Assembly (NCBI GenBank): GCA_947441325.1
Contig: CANETR010000189.1
Span: 1 to 5,352, forward strand
DNA length: 5,352 nt
Direction: 5' to 3'
Origin: Saprospiraceae bacterium
Lineage (GTDB): Bacteria > Bacteroidota > Bacteroidia > Chitinophagales > Saprospiraceae
Shown here: positions 1 to 5,352 of the stretch, piece by piece
How the letters are laid out: each line of letters starts with the position of its first letter
Position numbering within the stretch: position 1 is the stretch's first letter
Made by a program: the position numbers and the translations under genes
The notes under the pieces: generated by a model
The model's input: the letters and a program-made list of their open reading frames with translations, nothing else
Database searches by the model: none
Told to the model about the DNA's origin: nothing

Positions 1-217
1 AACTATTAACCATCAACTATTAACCATTAACCATCAACTATTAACCATCAACTATTAACCATTAACCATCAACTATTAACCATCAACTATTAACTATCAA
101 CTATTAACCATTAACTATTAACTATTAACCATCAACTATTAACCATCAACTATTAACCATCAACTATTAACCATCAACTATTAACCATCAACTATTAACC
201 ATCAACTATTAACCATC
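1..217. repeat. Tandem 7-bp repeat array (AACYATY), 31 units
   Basis: The stretch is 31 uninterrupted heptamers in one phase: 15 AACTATT, 12 AACCATC, 3 AACCATT and 1 AACTATC. Units vary only at positions 4 and 7 (C or T). The 13 units nearest the sigma54 gene (127-217) alternate strictly, giving a perfect 14-bp repeat, while the more distant part is mixed. The array runs off the window edge, so its full length is unknown. Because 7 is not a multiple of 3, stop codons appear in every frame on both strands, so it cannot encode protein. Similar heptamer arrays are common between genes in Bacteroidota and cyanobacteria; their function is unknown. Slippage during replication is the likely source. 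Confidence 0.97.
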
Positions 218-313
218 AACTTCTATTTTAGACGCTATACTTACAAAGGTAGAAGGTAGAAAAAAATAAGTTAAACATCCGCACATCTGCTAATATTATA
301 ATCGATACATCAT
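218..313. other. Gene-free spacer with decaying heptads
   Basis: There is no gene here. The 7-bp phase of the array continues: two perfect AAGGTAG units at 246-259 start an exact multiple of seven bases after position 1, and a run of seven A follows at 260-266. On the minus strand this run is a T7 tract about 47 nt past the stop codon of the sigma54 activator gene. I found no convincing GC-rich stem before it, so I do not call a terminator. Together with the array, the window shows 313 bases without a coding region downstream of the sigma54 gene. Confidence 0.7.
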
Positions 314-1585
314 TCAAATTTCAATGTCATAAGATTTAATTTTACGATAGAGCGTACGTTCTGAAATCCTGAGTTCCTTGGCAGCTTCTTTACGTTTTCC
401 GCGATGTTTTTTCAGTGCTCGTTCTATGAGTTCTTTTTCCATTTGATCCATGGACAGGCTTTCTTCAATTTCTTCCACGTCGCCAAAATCGCTGTTGACC
501 TGAATGTTGGTTTCCGGCTGTTTTGAGATGATAAAGGGTTGCTGTGTGCTTACATTGGGCGTTTCATACACTTCTGGGATAAAAGATGCCGTTGAAGCCG
601 ATACTGTTCCACTCATTTGTAATCCTGGCATTTGAAGATTATTTGTTCTTGCCAGTTCTGCTATTAGCGACTTTAGATCATTTAAATCCTTTTTCATGTC
701 GTAGAGAAATTTAAAGAGGATTTCACGCTCATAAAAACCCTGTCCATGCGGATTATCACCAGAACTGCTGTAAAGATTTGATGGTATTGGTAATGCGTTT
801 GGCTTCAAGTCGGGAAGAAATCTTATCAATTCTTCGGCCGATACAAATTTATCCTCAGCAAAGAGCGCAACTCTTTTGGCAACATTGCGCAACTCGCGTA
901 TGTTGCCAGGCCAGCTATAATTCTGTAAAAGCAATTGTGCCTTCTCTTCCAATCTGATAACAGGCGTTCGATACTGTTCGGAAAATTCGGTTACAAATTT
1001 TCTAAAAAGTAGCTGTACGTCATCGCCTCGCTCTCTAAGTGCAGGAACATTTATCATCACTGTGCTGAGACGATAAAAAAGGTCCTCCCTGAATTTTCCC
1101 TGTTTGATGCGCTCCATCAGGTTTACATTAGTAGCAGCAATGACCCTGACATCGGTTTTTTCGACAACTGAAGAGCCAACTTTTACAAATTCGCCCTGTT
1201 CGAGAACCCTCAATAAAAATGTCTGTGTATCCAAGGGCATTTCACCGATTTCATCGAGAAAGATGGTGCCACCATTTACAGTTTCGAAATAGCCTTTTCT
1301 GTCGCCCGCAGCTCCGGTAAAAGCTCCTTTTGTATGACCAAAAAGCTCTGAATTGATAGTACTTTCGGGCAGTGCTCCACAGTTGATGGCAATAAAATTA
1401 TTGTGCTTTCGGGATGAAAGACTATGTATAATTTTCGAAAAGGACTCCTTCCCTACTCCGCTTTCGCCAGTAATTAGCACACTGAGATCTGTTGGTGCCA
1501 CCTGCGCAGCTGTTTTCAATGCGTGTTCTAAAAGGGAGGAATGTCCAATGATTCCAAAACGTTGTTTTATTGACTGTATTTCCAT
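314..1585 (-). CDS. Sigma54-dependent AAA+ transcriptional activator, Fis-type HTH
   Basis: The product is a 423-residue enhancer-binding protein that uses ATP hydrolysis to open promoters held by sigma54 RNA polymerase. Visible motifs, numbered from the chosen start, are Walker A GESGVGK at 40-46, a perfect GAFTGA sigma54-contact loop at 87-92, Walker B TIFLDE at 107-112, a sensor-I-like VIAATN, the arginine-finger region REDLFYRLS, and WPGNIRELRN before the end of the AAA+ domain. A variable linker with a helical stretch (DMKKDLNDLKSLI) leads to a C-terminal Fis-type helix-turn-helix (KRKEAAKELRISERTLYRKI). No N-terminal receiver, GAF or PAS domain is present, because the AAA+ domain begins within the first 15 residues, as in PspF. 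ATG at 1585 is preferred over an in-frame TTG at 1594, since the TTG lies at the heptad tract and adds only three residues. In many Bacteroidota this regulator lies directly downstream of miaB. Its target promoters are unknown. Confidence 0.95.
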   Translation of the reverse strand: MEIQSIKQRFGIIGHSSLLEHALKTAAQVAPTDLSVLITGESGVGKESFSKIIHSLSSRKHNNFIAINCGALPESTINSELFGHTKGAFTGAAGDRKGYFETVNGGTIFLDEIGEMPLDTQTFLLRVLEQGEFVKVGSSVVEKTDVRVIAATNVNLMERIKQGKFREDLFYRLSTVMINVPALRERGDDVQLLFRKFVTEFSEQYRTPVIRLEEKAQLLLQNYSWPGNIRELRNVAKRVALFAEDKFVSAEELIRFLPDLKPNALPIPSNLYSSSGDNPHGQGFYEREILFKFLYDMKKDLNDLKSLIAELARTNNLQMPGLQMSGTVSASTASFIPEVYETPNVSTQQPFIISKQPETNIQVNSDFGDVEEIEESLSMDQMEKELIERALKKHRGKRKEAAKELRISERTLYRKIKSYDIEI

Positions 1586-1592
1586 TTTAACC

Positions 1593-1704
1593 AAGTCAGA
1601 AGTGAGAAGTCAGAAGTGAGAAGTCAGAAGGTAGATGGTAGAAGGTAGAAATCTGAAGGTAGAAGTTTGAATTCTAATTTCATCCTTCTAATTTCTAAAT
1701 TCTT
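1593..1704. repeat. Second heptad repeat tract (AAGTSAG / AAGGTAG)
   Basis: From 1593 the sequence reads in sevens: AAGTCAG, AAGTGAG, AAGTCAG, AAGTGAG, AAGTCAG, AAGGTAG, ATGGTAG, AAGGTAG, AAATCTG, AAGGTAG, AAGTTTG. It then changes to pyrimidine-rich sevens (AATTCTA, ATTTCAT, CCTTCTA, ATTTCTA, AATTCTT) that reach the stop codon of the DUF4139 gene. The AAGGTAG unit is identical to the two copies at 246-259, so the same repeat family lies on both sides of the sigma54 activator gene. The tract fills nearly all of the space between that gene and the DUF4139 gene and leaves little room for a conventional promoter. Confidence 0.85.
1646..1697 (-). terminator. Nested imperfect hairpin after the DUF4139 gene
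   Basis: Just after the DUF4139 stop codon, TAGAAAT (1646-1652) pairs with ATTTCTA (1691-1697). After a 2x2 internal loop, GAAGG (1655-1659) pairs with CCTTC (1684-1688). An inner TAGAA (1660-1664) can pair with TTCTA (1672-1676), leaving a 7-nt bulge. The structure is AT-rich and no T-run follows it on the minus strand, so it is not a textbook intrinsic terminator. It may act as a weak terminator or an mRNA 3'-end stabiliser, or be a by-product of heptads occurring in both orientations. Confidence 0.35.
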
Positions 1705-3340
1705 AATAGTGTGTTACAAAAACATCATATTTATAAACAATTTTGCGCGTTTCGCCTGCTTTGATTTTCAATTCCCAGCAAACATCTGTGTAGGGATTGA
1801 AACTATCGTAACTTTTGATACGGGGTGCCAATTTCCACTTTTCATTCGATTCTATGAGTTTGCCGATGATCGCTCGTTTTGTATCAAGGCGTATTTCTTT
1901 TGATTTGTAGTTTTGTATTTCAATTTCAGCTTCCACAGTAACTATATCGTAGTATCTAAGACGGTTATTGGCTTCTTTGATAGATTTGTCATTTACTTTG
2001 CGGGCAATTTCCTTCTCGTTGAATTTGATAGCCACATCAGGCGCTTCGGTAAGTTTTAGATTGATATTGTCTTTTAAAGAGGTATATTTCAATAAATCCT
2101 GACTTACCGGGCTGATTTTGGATTTATCATTTTTCACCACCATTGCCGGAGCTGAAGTCCAGACATAATCAGTCGTATTGGTAAGTTTTAGCGTATGTAC
2201 CACAGGTAGTTTCTGCTGCTCGAAACTGTAAGCAGTAGTGTAACTTGGGCTGTTTTGTGATAAAATCACCTCATAAACATGCTCTACAGGAATCTCAGCA
2301 GTAAAAATATCCAAGAGTGCTCTCTCCCCTTTTTTAATCATCACATTGTCAATGCTGTAAAAAAACAGGTCTTCAATAGAATTGCCTTCGGCAGCGCCGA
2401 TATTGCCTGTTGGGGCAGGATAATAATCATCCGTAGCACCCGTAACTGCTTCATTATCATATACAGCGGCATTCATTACTGGTGCGGCAAAATTCTGATA
2501 ATTCTGGTTGTATGCACGGGTATTGTAATTCTCCTGGCGATAAATGAGGTTAAGAAAATCGGCAATTGTTGTAGCATAACTGAAGTTGGGCACACCTGCC
2601 ACCATATTCAGTTTGGCCACATCAATGTCTTCAGCTTCATTGATGACAGTTGTACGCAAGGTCATTCTGGCTTTATCTTCGGCAATAAGTTCTATAAGAT
2701 AATCGGGTGTCCAACTGACTCCCTGGCTGAGATACATCAGATTCAGGGCTTGTTTTTCTTTTGGTGTGGTGAAATTCACCTGCATTACAGGCAATTTCTG
2801 AATAGAAGCATTCGTAAAGGATGGATTTTCGATAAATTCAACTTTACGACAACTATTTATTTGAGCCTGTGTGAGGATAGTAGTTGTGCCATTATTTAAA
2901 ACCAATGCGTATAAAAGGCCTGATTTAATGGCTGGTTTAGAAGGATCTGGATTGGCTGTCTGCAAAATTTTTATCTTTCCTTCCATCCAGGTTGTATCGG
3001 TCGATTGCAAAATTCTTACTTTTTTGCCATCATTGGCCAGAAACATATCGGAGTAGGAAACGGCTAGTCCCTGCACCTCTTTATCCTGCAAAAAGCTTTT
3101 GGCAATGCTCAATTCTTTTGAAGGAGAAGAAAGCCAGAAAGTTCCGTTCAGCGCTCTCGGGATGGTATCTCCTACAATTTCCCATTTTTTGTCTTTGGTT
3201 GCTACCTGACCTGATTTTACAAAAAAAGCAGTTGAGTTTTTGAAAATAGAAACAGATTCCTGTTTGAGTCCGGGCTGCGCAAATGCACTAAAACTGAAGG
3301 CAAAAGCGCCAACTGTGAGTGCAAAAATTTTAATGTTCAT
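1703..3340 (-). CDS. Secreted DUF4139 domain-containing protein
   Basis: This 545-residue protein is predicted to be exported. Residues 1-21 form a Sec signal peptide (basic Lys4, hydrophobic core, AFA|Q cleavage site), and there is no lipobox Cys, so a periplasmic or surface location is expected. The DUF4139 signature is clear: GVSWTPDY at 207-214, then an arginine/threonine-rich strand, NEAEDID near 234-240 and GVPNF at 249-253. A Tyr/Asn/Gln-rich, probably disordered insert covers about 268-315. The rest is beta-rich and ends in KIKAGETRKIVYKYDVFV, as usual for the family. DUF4139 proteins include relatives of the so-called mucoidy inhibitor A, but the biochemical role is unknown. The ATG at 3340 follows an A/G-rich leader (AAAAGAAAAG) and gives the signal peptide directly. 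The gene starts 74 bp after hipT on the same strand; I saw no clear promoter there. Confidence 0.9.
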   Translation of the reverse strand: MNIKIFALTVGAFAFSFSAFAQPGLKQESVSIFKNSTAFFVKSGQVATKDKKWEIVGDTIPRALNGTFWLSSPSKELSIAKSFLQDKEVQGLAVSYSDMFLANDGKKVRILQSTDTTWMEGKIKILQTANPDPSKPAIKSGLLYALVLNNGTTTILTQAQINSCRKVEFIENPSFTNASIQKLPVMQVNFTTPKEKQALNLMYLSQGVSWTPDYLIELIAEDKARMTLRTTVINEAEDIDVAKLNMVAGVPNFSYATTIADFLNLIYRQENYNTRAYNQNYQNFAAPVMNAAVYDNEAVTGATDDYYPAPTGNIGAAEGNSIEDLFFYSIDNVMIKKGERALLDIFTAEIPVEHVYEVILSQNSPSYTTAYSFEQQKLPVVHTLKLTNTTDYVWTSAPAMVVKNDKSKISPVSQDLLKYTSLKDNINLKLTEAPDVAIKFNEKEIARKVNDKSIKEANNRLRYYDIVTVEAEIEIQNYKSKEIRLDTKRAIIGKLIESNEKWKLAPRIKSYDSFNPYTDVCWELKIKAGETRKIVYKYDVFVTHY

Positions 3341-3414
3341 GTTCTTTTCTTTTACTTTTAAAAATGTTTTGTCAGCCCATTAGATGCTAAAATCTTAAAG
3401 TATGATGTGCGTGC

Positions 3415-4410
3415 TTATTCTTTCATTAGTTTTTTAAGTCTTGACTGATAAGCCTGCAGGTAATTTCTTTTTAATTTCTCAGATAAAAAAGAGTTTCCGA
3501 TCAGTTTTTCTACTTTTTCAGAATTTGAACACATAAATAATAAGATTTCGGTGGCATTTTTACTCGATATACCAGCGAGATCCGCAAGTACTAAGAAATG
3601 GTTCTTTACTTTTCCTTTTGAAATATTTTTCGGTAAAAGTCCATCTTCTAATGCAAAATCAAAATCATCTATGTGAATTCTACTGTTTAAAAGATCGTAA
3701 GCAGGGCTCAATCTGTAATCTCCTAAGGCTGTTTCTAAAATTGAAAAATTTTTTAAATGAGCATCTCCATTTGAAAATAAATAATTGAATACCAATAATT
3801 TAAATAACTTTAAAGATTCAATTTTATAAGCAGGAATAATCTTTTTTAGTGCTTCAAAAATTTCCAGATAATGCCCATTGTATTTATAGTCAGAACCATG
3901 GGTTTGAGGCGTTTTCCCTAATACAGAAGCCATATCTTCCATTGCCAGTTTCTTATTACTGGAAGTAAAATCGAAACGCTTAATAAGAAAAGCTGGTTCA
4001 CCCTTAGCAAAGAATATCAAACAATTTGAAGCTGTTTCTATATCAAAAACCTGTTGAGCAATTTGCATAGTAAGGTGCTCATTGGCCGGCATAAATAGGG
4101 CATTTTTGATTTTATCAGGAACAGTTTTTAAAATATAAGTACCTGTTTCAGCGTCATTGATTAAGCGAATCTGTTTTTTATCCAAAAGCAGAGAAAATTT
4201 TTCCTGAACACCCGAAACAGAGACTCTTTTTTGGGTTTCATGAAACTTTGTATTTTCCTTCTCGCCAAAACTAAATTCCTGATAATGCAGAATATGACTT
4301 ACTGTTTTACCATTAAACATCTCTTTGAGGCAGGCATTACTATATGAAGAAAAACCTGATGCCAAGGTGCCAGGGCAATTAGCAATTAAAGGAAAGTTTA
4401 TTTCATTCAT
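3415..4410 (-). CDS. hipT: HipT-like serine/threonine kinase toxin (HipA C-terminal core)
   Basis: This 331-residue HipA-family kinase lacks the usual N-terminal subdomain, which the preceding gene encodes. Visible motifs are the glycine-rich loop SVSGVQEK at 64-71, the ATP-site lysine in YILK at 92-95, IKRFDF at 143-148, EDMA at 158-161, the catalytic segment GDAHLKN at 215-221 (Asp216, Asn221) and the metal-binding PAYD at 236-239 (Asp239). No key residue is missing. Its length is close to the E. coli HipT of HipBST, which phosphorylates tryptophanyl-tRNA synthetase and has two regulatory serines in the same loop; here Ser64 and Ser66 match that arrangement. The substrate here is unproven. 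ATG at 4410 overlaps the hipS stop as ATGA. G+C counted over 3481-4020 is 165 of 540 (about 31%), well below sampled neighbouring genes, which suggests acquisition by transfer. Confidence 0.92.
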   Translation of the reverse strand: MNEINFPLIANCPGTLASGFSSYSNACLKEMFNGKTVSHILHYQEFSFGEKENTKFHETQKRVSVSGVQEKFSLLLDKKQIRLINDAETGTYILKTVPDKIKNALFMPANEHLTMQIAQQVFDIETASNCLIFFAKGEPAFLIKRFDFTSSNKKLAMEDMASVLGKTPQTHGSDYKYNGHYLEIFEALKKIIPAYKIESLKLFKLLVFNYLFSNGDAHLKNFSILETALGDYRLSPAYDLLNSRIHIDDFDFALEDGLLPKNISKGKVKNHFLVLADLAGISSKNATEILLFMCSNSEKVEKLIGNSFLSEKLKRNYLQAYQSRLKKLMKE

Positions 4411-4727
4411 ATTTCAACAACTTTTACGGCTCCTATAACATCGTGCTTTCCGGTTATGAGTAAGATTCCAAAATAGTCATCTTCGTCAATTTTTAACTCG
4501 GTACAAATGGTTTTTCTGTTAGCTCCTTCGGGTAAAATATTAAAGAAATAAGGAAAAAGGTATTTAGAATGGTATTCCTGAACAGTCTTGGGCATAGCAA
4601 TACAAAAACCTGGTTTTGACGAATCTTTCATCCAGGCATCGTGGTACCTGAAAGTAAAAGATGCATCATCGTGCTGTGTGAGTACACCTGTTTCTTCGTC
4701 TTTATATAGTATTCTTGCAGCTCTCAC
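4407..4727 (-). CDS. hipS: HipS-like protein (HipA N-terminal subdomain), putative antitoxin
   Basis: This 106-residue protein corresponds to the N-terminal subdomain of HipA encoded as a separate gene. It follows the family pattern: the opening strand RAARILYKDEETGVLTQ, FTFRYHDAWM at 24-33, a proline-containing stretch CIAMPKT, YLFPYFFNILPEG at 56-68, DEDDYFGILL and the final DVIGAVKV. In E. coli HipBST, HipS rather than HipB neutralises the kinase, so this is probably the antitoxin that binds HipT. The position after LPEG is Ala69, where many relatives have Trp. The start is GTG (4725-4727), placed immediately after the hipB TAA and in the same frame, so expression probably depends on termination-reinitiation. 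The stop overlaps the hipT start (ATGA). G+C is mixed and falls toward hipT. Confidence 0.9.
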   Translation of the reverse strand: MRAARILYKDEETGVLTQHDDASFTFRYHDAWMKDSSKPGFCIAMPKTVQEYHSKYLFPYFFNILPEGANRKTICTELKIDEDDYFGILLITGKHDVIGAVKVVEI

Positions 4728-4937
4728 TTATGGCATTTTCTTTACCTGTAAACACAATTCCAAGCCAAGTGCATCGGCCAACTTGTGAACAGTCAATAGA
4801 GTTGGATTTCCCTTTCCACTTTCAAACTGTTTCAAAGTGCGTAAGCCAACTCCAGCCACTTCGGCCAAGGTCTCCTGGGTTACTTTGAGCATTTCGCGTC
4901 GTTTTTTTACGGTTTCTATTAGTTGTTCAAAGTGCAT
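4728..4937 (-). CDS. hipB: HipB-like XRE-family DNA-binding antitoxin/repressor
   Basis: This 69-residue protein is almost entirely a Cro/C1 (XRE) helix-turn-helix domain: helix 1 over about 3-17, the HTH pair from Thr20 to Glu39 (TQETLAEVAGVGLRTLKQFE), then SGKGNPTLLTVHKLADALGL. It ends in a short strand, ELCLQVKK, that in HipB-type proteins helps form the dimer. The long C-terminal tail of E. coli HipB is missing. HipB proteins repress their own operon and recruit the toxin and antitoxin partners to the operator. ATG at 4937 is the only sensible start; the leader before it is AT-rich without a Shine-Dalgarno site. The gene is first in the hipB-hipS-hipT operon. Its three fully internal 60-base blocks have 42-45% G+C, much higher than hipT. 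Confidence 0.93.
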   Translation of the reverse strand: MHFEQLIETVKKRREMLKVTQETLAEVAGVGLRTLKQFESGKGNPTLLTVHKLADALGLELCLQVKKMP

Positions 4938-4981
4938 TATATTGCTCTATTTAACAAAAAAGAATGTCCTATGATCAAATT

Positions 4982-5019
4982 CAAGCCAAAAAGTGCCATG
5001 AAATGCACTTGATGGCTTG
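4982..5019. promoter_or_regulatory. Interrupted 13-bp inverted repeat between miaB and hipB
   Basis: CAAGCCA (4982-4988) pairs with TGGCTTG (5013-5019), and AAGTGC (4991-4996) pairs with GCACTT (5005-5010). They are separated by a 2x2 internal loop and enclose an 8-nt loop. It starts 10 nt past the miaB stop, where a terminator is expected, but the full stem is not followed by a T-run on the minus strand (five T lie inside it, after the inner stem). It also lies about 45-80 bp upstream of the hipB start, where an operator is expected. The inner part, a 6-bp palindrome with an 8-bp spacer, resembles the TATCC-N8-GGATA layout of E. coli HipB operators, with different bases. It may serve as terminator, operator or both. 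Confidence 0.5.
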
Positions 5020-5029
5020 TGTTTTGGGT

Positions 5030-5352
5030 TTAAACCAACTCTCCTCTCAAAGTAGCCTGTGTACAATCGGTTACCTTTACATAGACATAATCTCCGATTT
5101 TAGTATCCCCTTTAGGAAAAACAATCATTTTATTCTGAGAGTTGCGGCCTGCAAGTTCTTCCTGACTGCGTTTCGATACTTTTTCGACCAAAACCTTGAA
5201 AGTCTTTCCAATATCGCGCAGATTGTGCTGATAAGAAAGCTGATTCTGTAGACGGATAACCTCTTCGAGTCGGCGTTTTTTTAGTTCTTCGGGTACATCG
5301 TCTTCAAACTTTCGGGCGGCAAGTGTACCTGGTCGTTCCGAATAGAAAAACA
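5030..5352 (-). CDS. miaB: MiaB, tRNA 2-methylthio-N6-isopentenyladenosine methylthiotransferase (C-terminal part)
   Basis: Only the last 106 codons are present; the 5' end lies beyond 5352. The translation begins FFYSERPGTLAARKFEDDVP, the conserved end of the radical-SAM core in MiaB, followed by EELKKRRLEEVIRLQ. It then has a C-terminal TRAM domain of roughly 60 residues (IGKTFKVLVEKVSKRSQEEL, AGRNSQNKMIVF, IGDYVYVKVTDCTQATLRGE) and ends in LV-TAA. The TRAM domain binds tRNA. MiaB adds a methylthio group to i6A37 in tRNAs reading UNN codons, using two iron-sulfur clusters; the cluster-binding cysteines would lie in the missing part. The SERPGT and AGR signatures separate it from RimO and MtaB only moderately, but MiaB is the best fit. 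It reads toward hipB, 92 bp away. Confidence 0.9.
   Translation of the reverse strand, partial: FFYSERPGTLAARKFEDDVPEELKKRRLEEVIRLQNQLSYQHNLRDIGKTFKVLVEKVSKRSQEELAGRNSQNKMIVFPKGDTKIGDYVYVKVTDCTQATLRGELV

Noticed and set aside
1..217. CRISPR array or telomere-like end
   Set aside because: Units are 7 bp and contiguous with no unique spacers, and no cas genes are nearby; nothing indicates a linear replicon end.
260..266. T7 tract on the minus strand as a terminator for the sigma54 gene
   Set aside because: No stable stem directly precedes it; the run fits the heptad register and may be a decayed repeat unit.
1353..1619. 88-codon open frame on the plus strand
   Set aside because: It is antisense to the Walker A and GAFTGA region of the sigma54 activator and ends in the heptad tract.
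2279..2899. 206-codon open frame on the plus strand
   Set aside because: It lies entirely antisense to the DUF4139 gene, whose signal peptide and family motifs are clear; the plus-strand translation is Cys/Ile-rich with no recognisable domain.
4938..4980. Bacteroidota-type promoter (TTTG and TAnnTTTG) for hipB
   Set aside because: A T-rich TTTTTTG occurs, but the TA of the -7 element is absent and the spacing to the nearest TTTG is too short to support a call.
4982..5004. Possible sigma54 promoter on the minus strand (TGGCAC followed by TTTTTGGCTT) upstream of hipB
   Set aside because: The GG and GC elements are one base too close (9 rather than 10 nt between them) and the TTGC element is missing; the match is explained by the inverted repeat.
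4964..5251. 95-codon open frame on the plus strand
   Set aside because: It is antisense to the end of miaB and runs through the hairpin; the minus-strand translation gives a convincing MiaB TRAM domain.

Overview
The window looks like a Bacteroidota (Bacteroidetes) chromosome. The reasons are the A-rich starts without clear Shine-Dalgarno sites, the tandem 7-bp intergenic repeats often seen in that phylum, a DUF4139 secreted protein, a split HipA kinase, and a receiver-less sigma54 activator near miaB (an arrangement I recall from many Bacteroidota genomes). Every gene I can support lies on the minus strand, so genes are read from high to low coordinates.

Layout in transcription order. At 5352-5030 is the 3' end of miaB, a tRNA methylthiotransferase, with its C-terminal TRAM domain. 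An interrupted hairpin (4982-5019) follows. Next is a three-gene operon, hipB (4937-4728), hipS (4727-4407) and hipT (4410-3415). This is a HipBST-type toxin-antitoxin system, in which the usual HipA kinase is split into a small N-terminal-domain protein and a separate kinase. After a 74-bp gap comes a Sec-exported 545-residue DUF4139 protein (3340-1703). A tract of heptads starting with AA and holding a nested hairpin (1593-1704) separates it from a sigma54-dependent AAA+ activator with a Fis-type DNA-binding end (1585-314). Beyond that gene the window holds no coding sequence, only a gene-free stretch that runs into 31 consecutive 7-bp AACYATY units (217-1).

How the parts relate. HipB should repress the operon. 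HipS and HipB should restrain HipT, a Ser/Thr kinase whose Escherichia coli relative phosphorylates tryptophanyl-tRNA synthetase. hipB and hipS share a reading frame with only one TAA between them, and hipS and hipT overlap by ATGA, so translation is probably tightly coupled. hipT is much more AT-rich than its neighbours. A motif, CAAGCCA plus AGTGCAT, recurs in both arms of the upstream hairpin and inside hipB, with a partial copy at the hipB start codon; it is a candidate HipB operator. miaB and the sigma54 activator are probably an ancestral pair, with hipBST and perhaps the DUF4139 gene placed between them.
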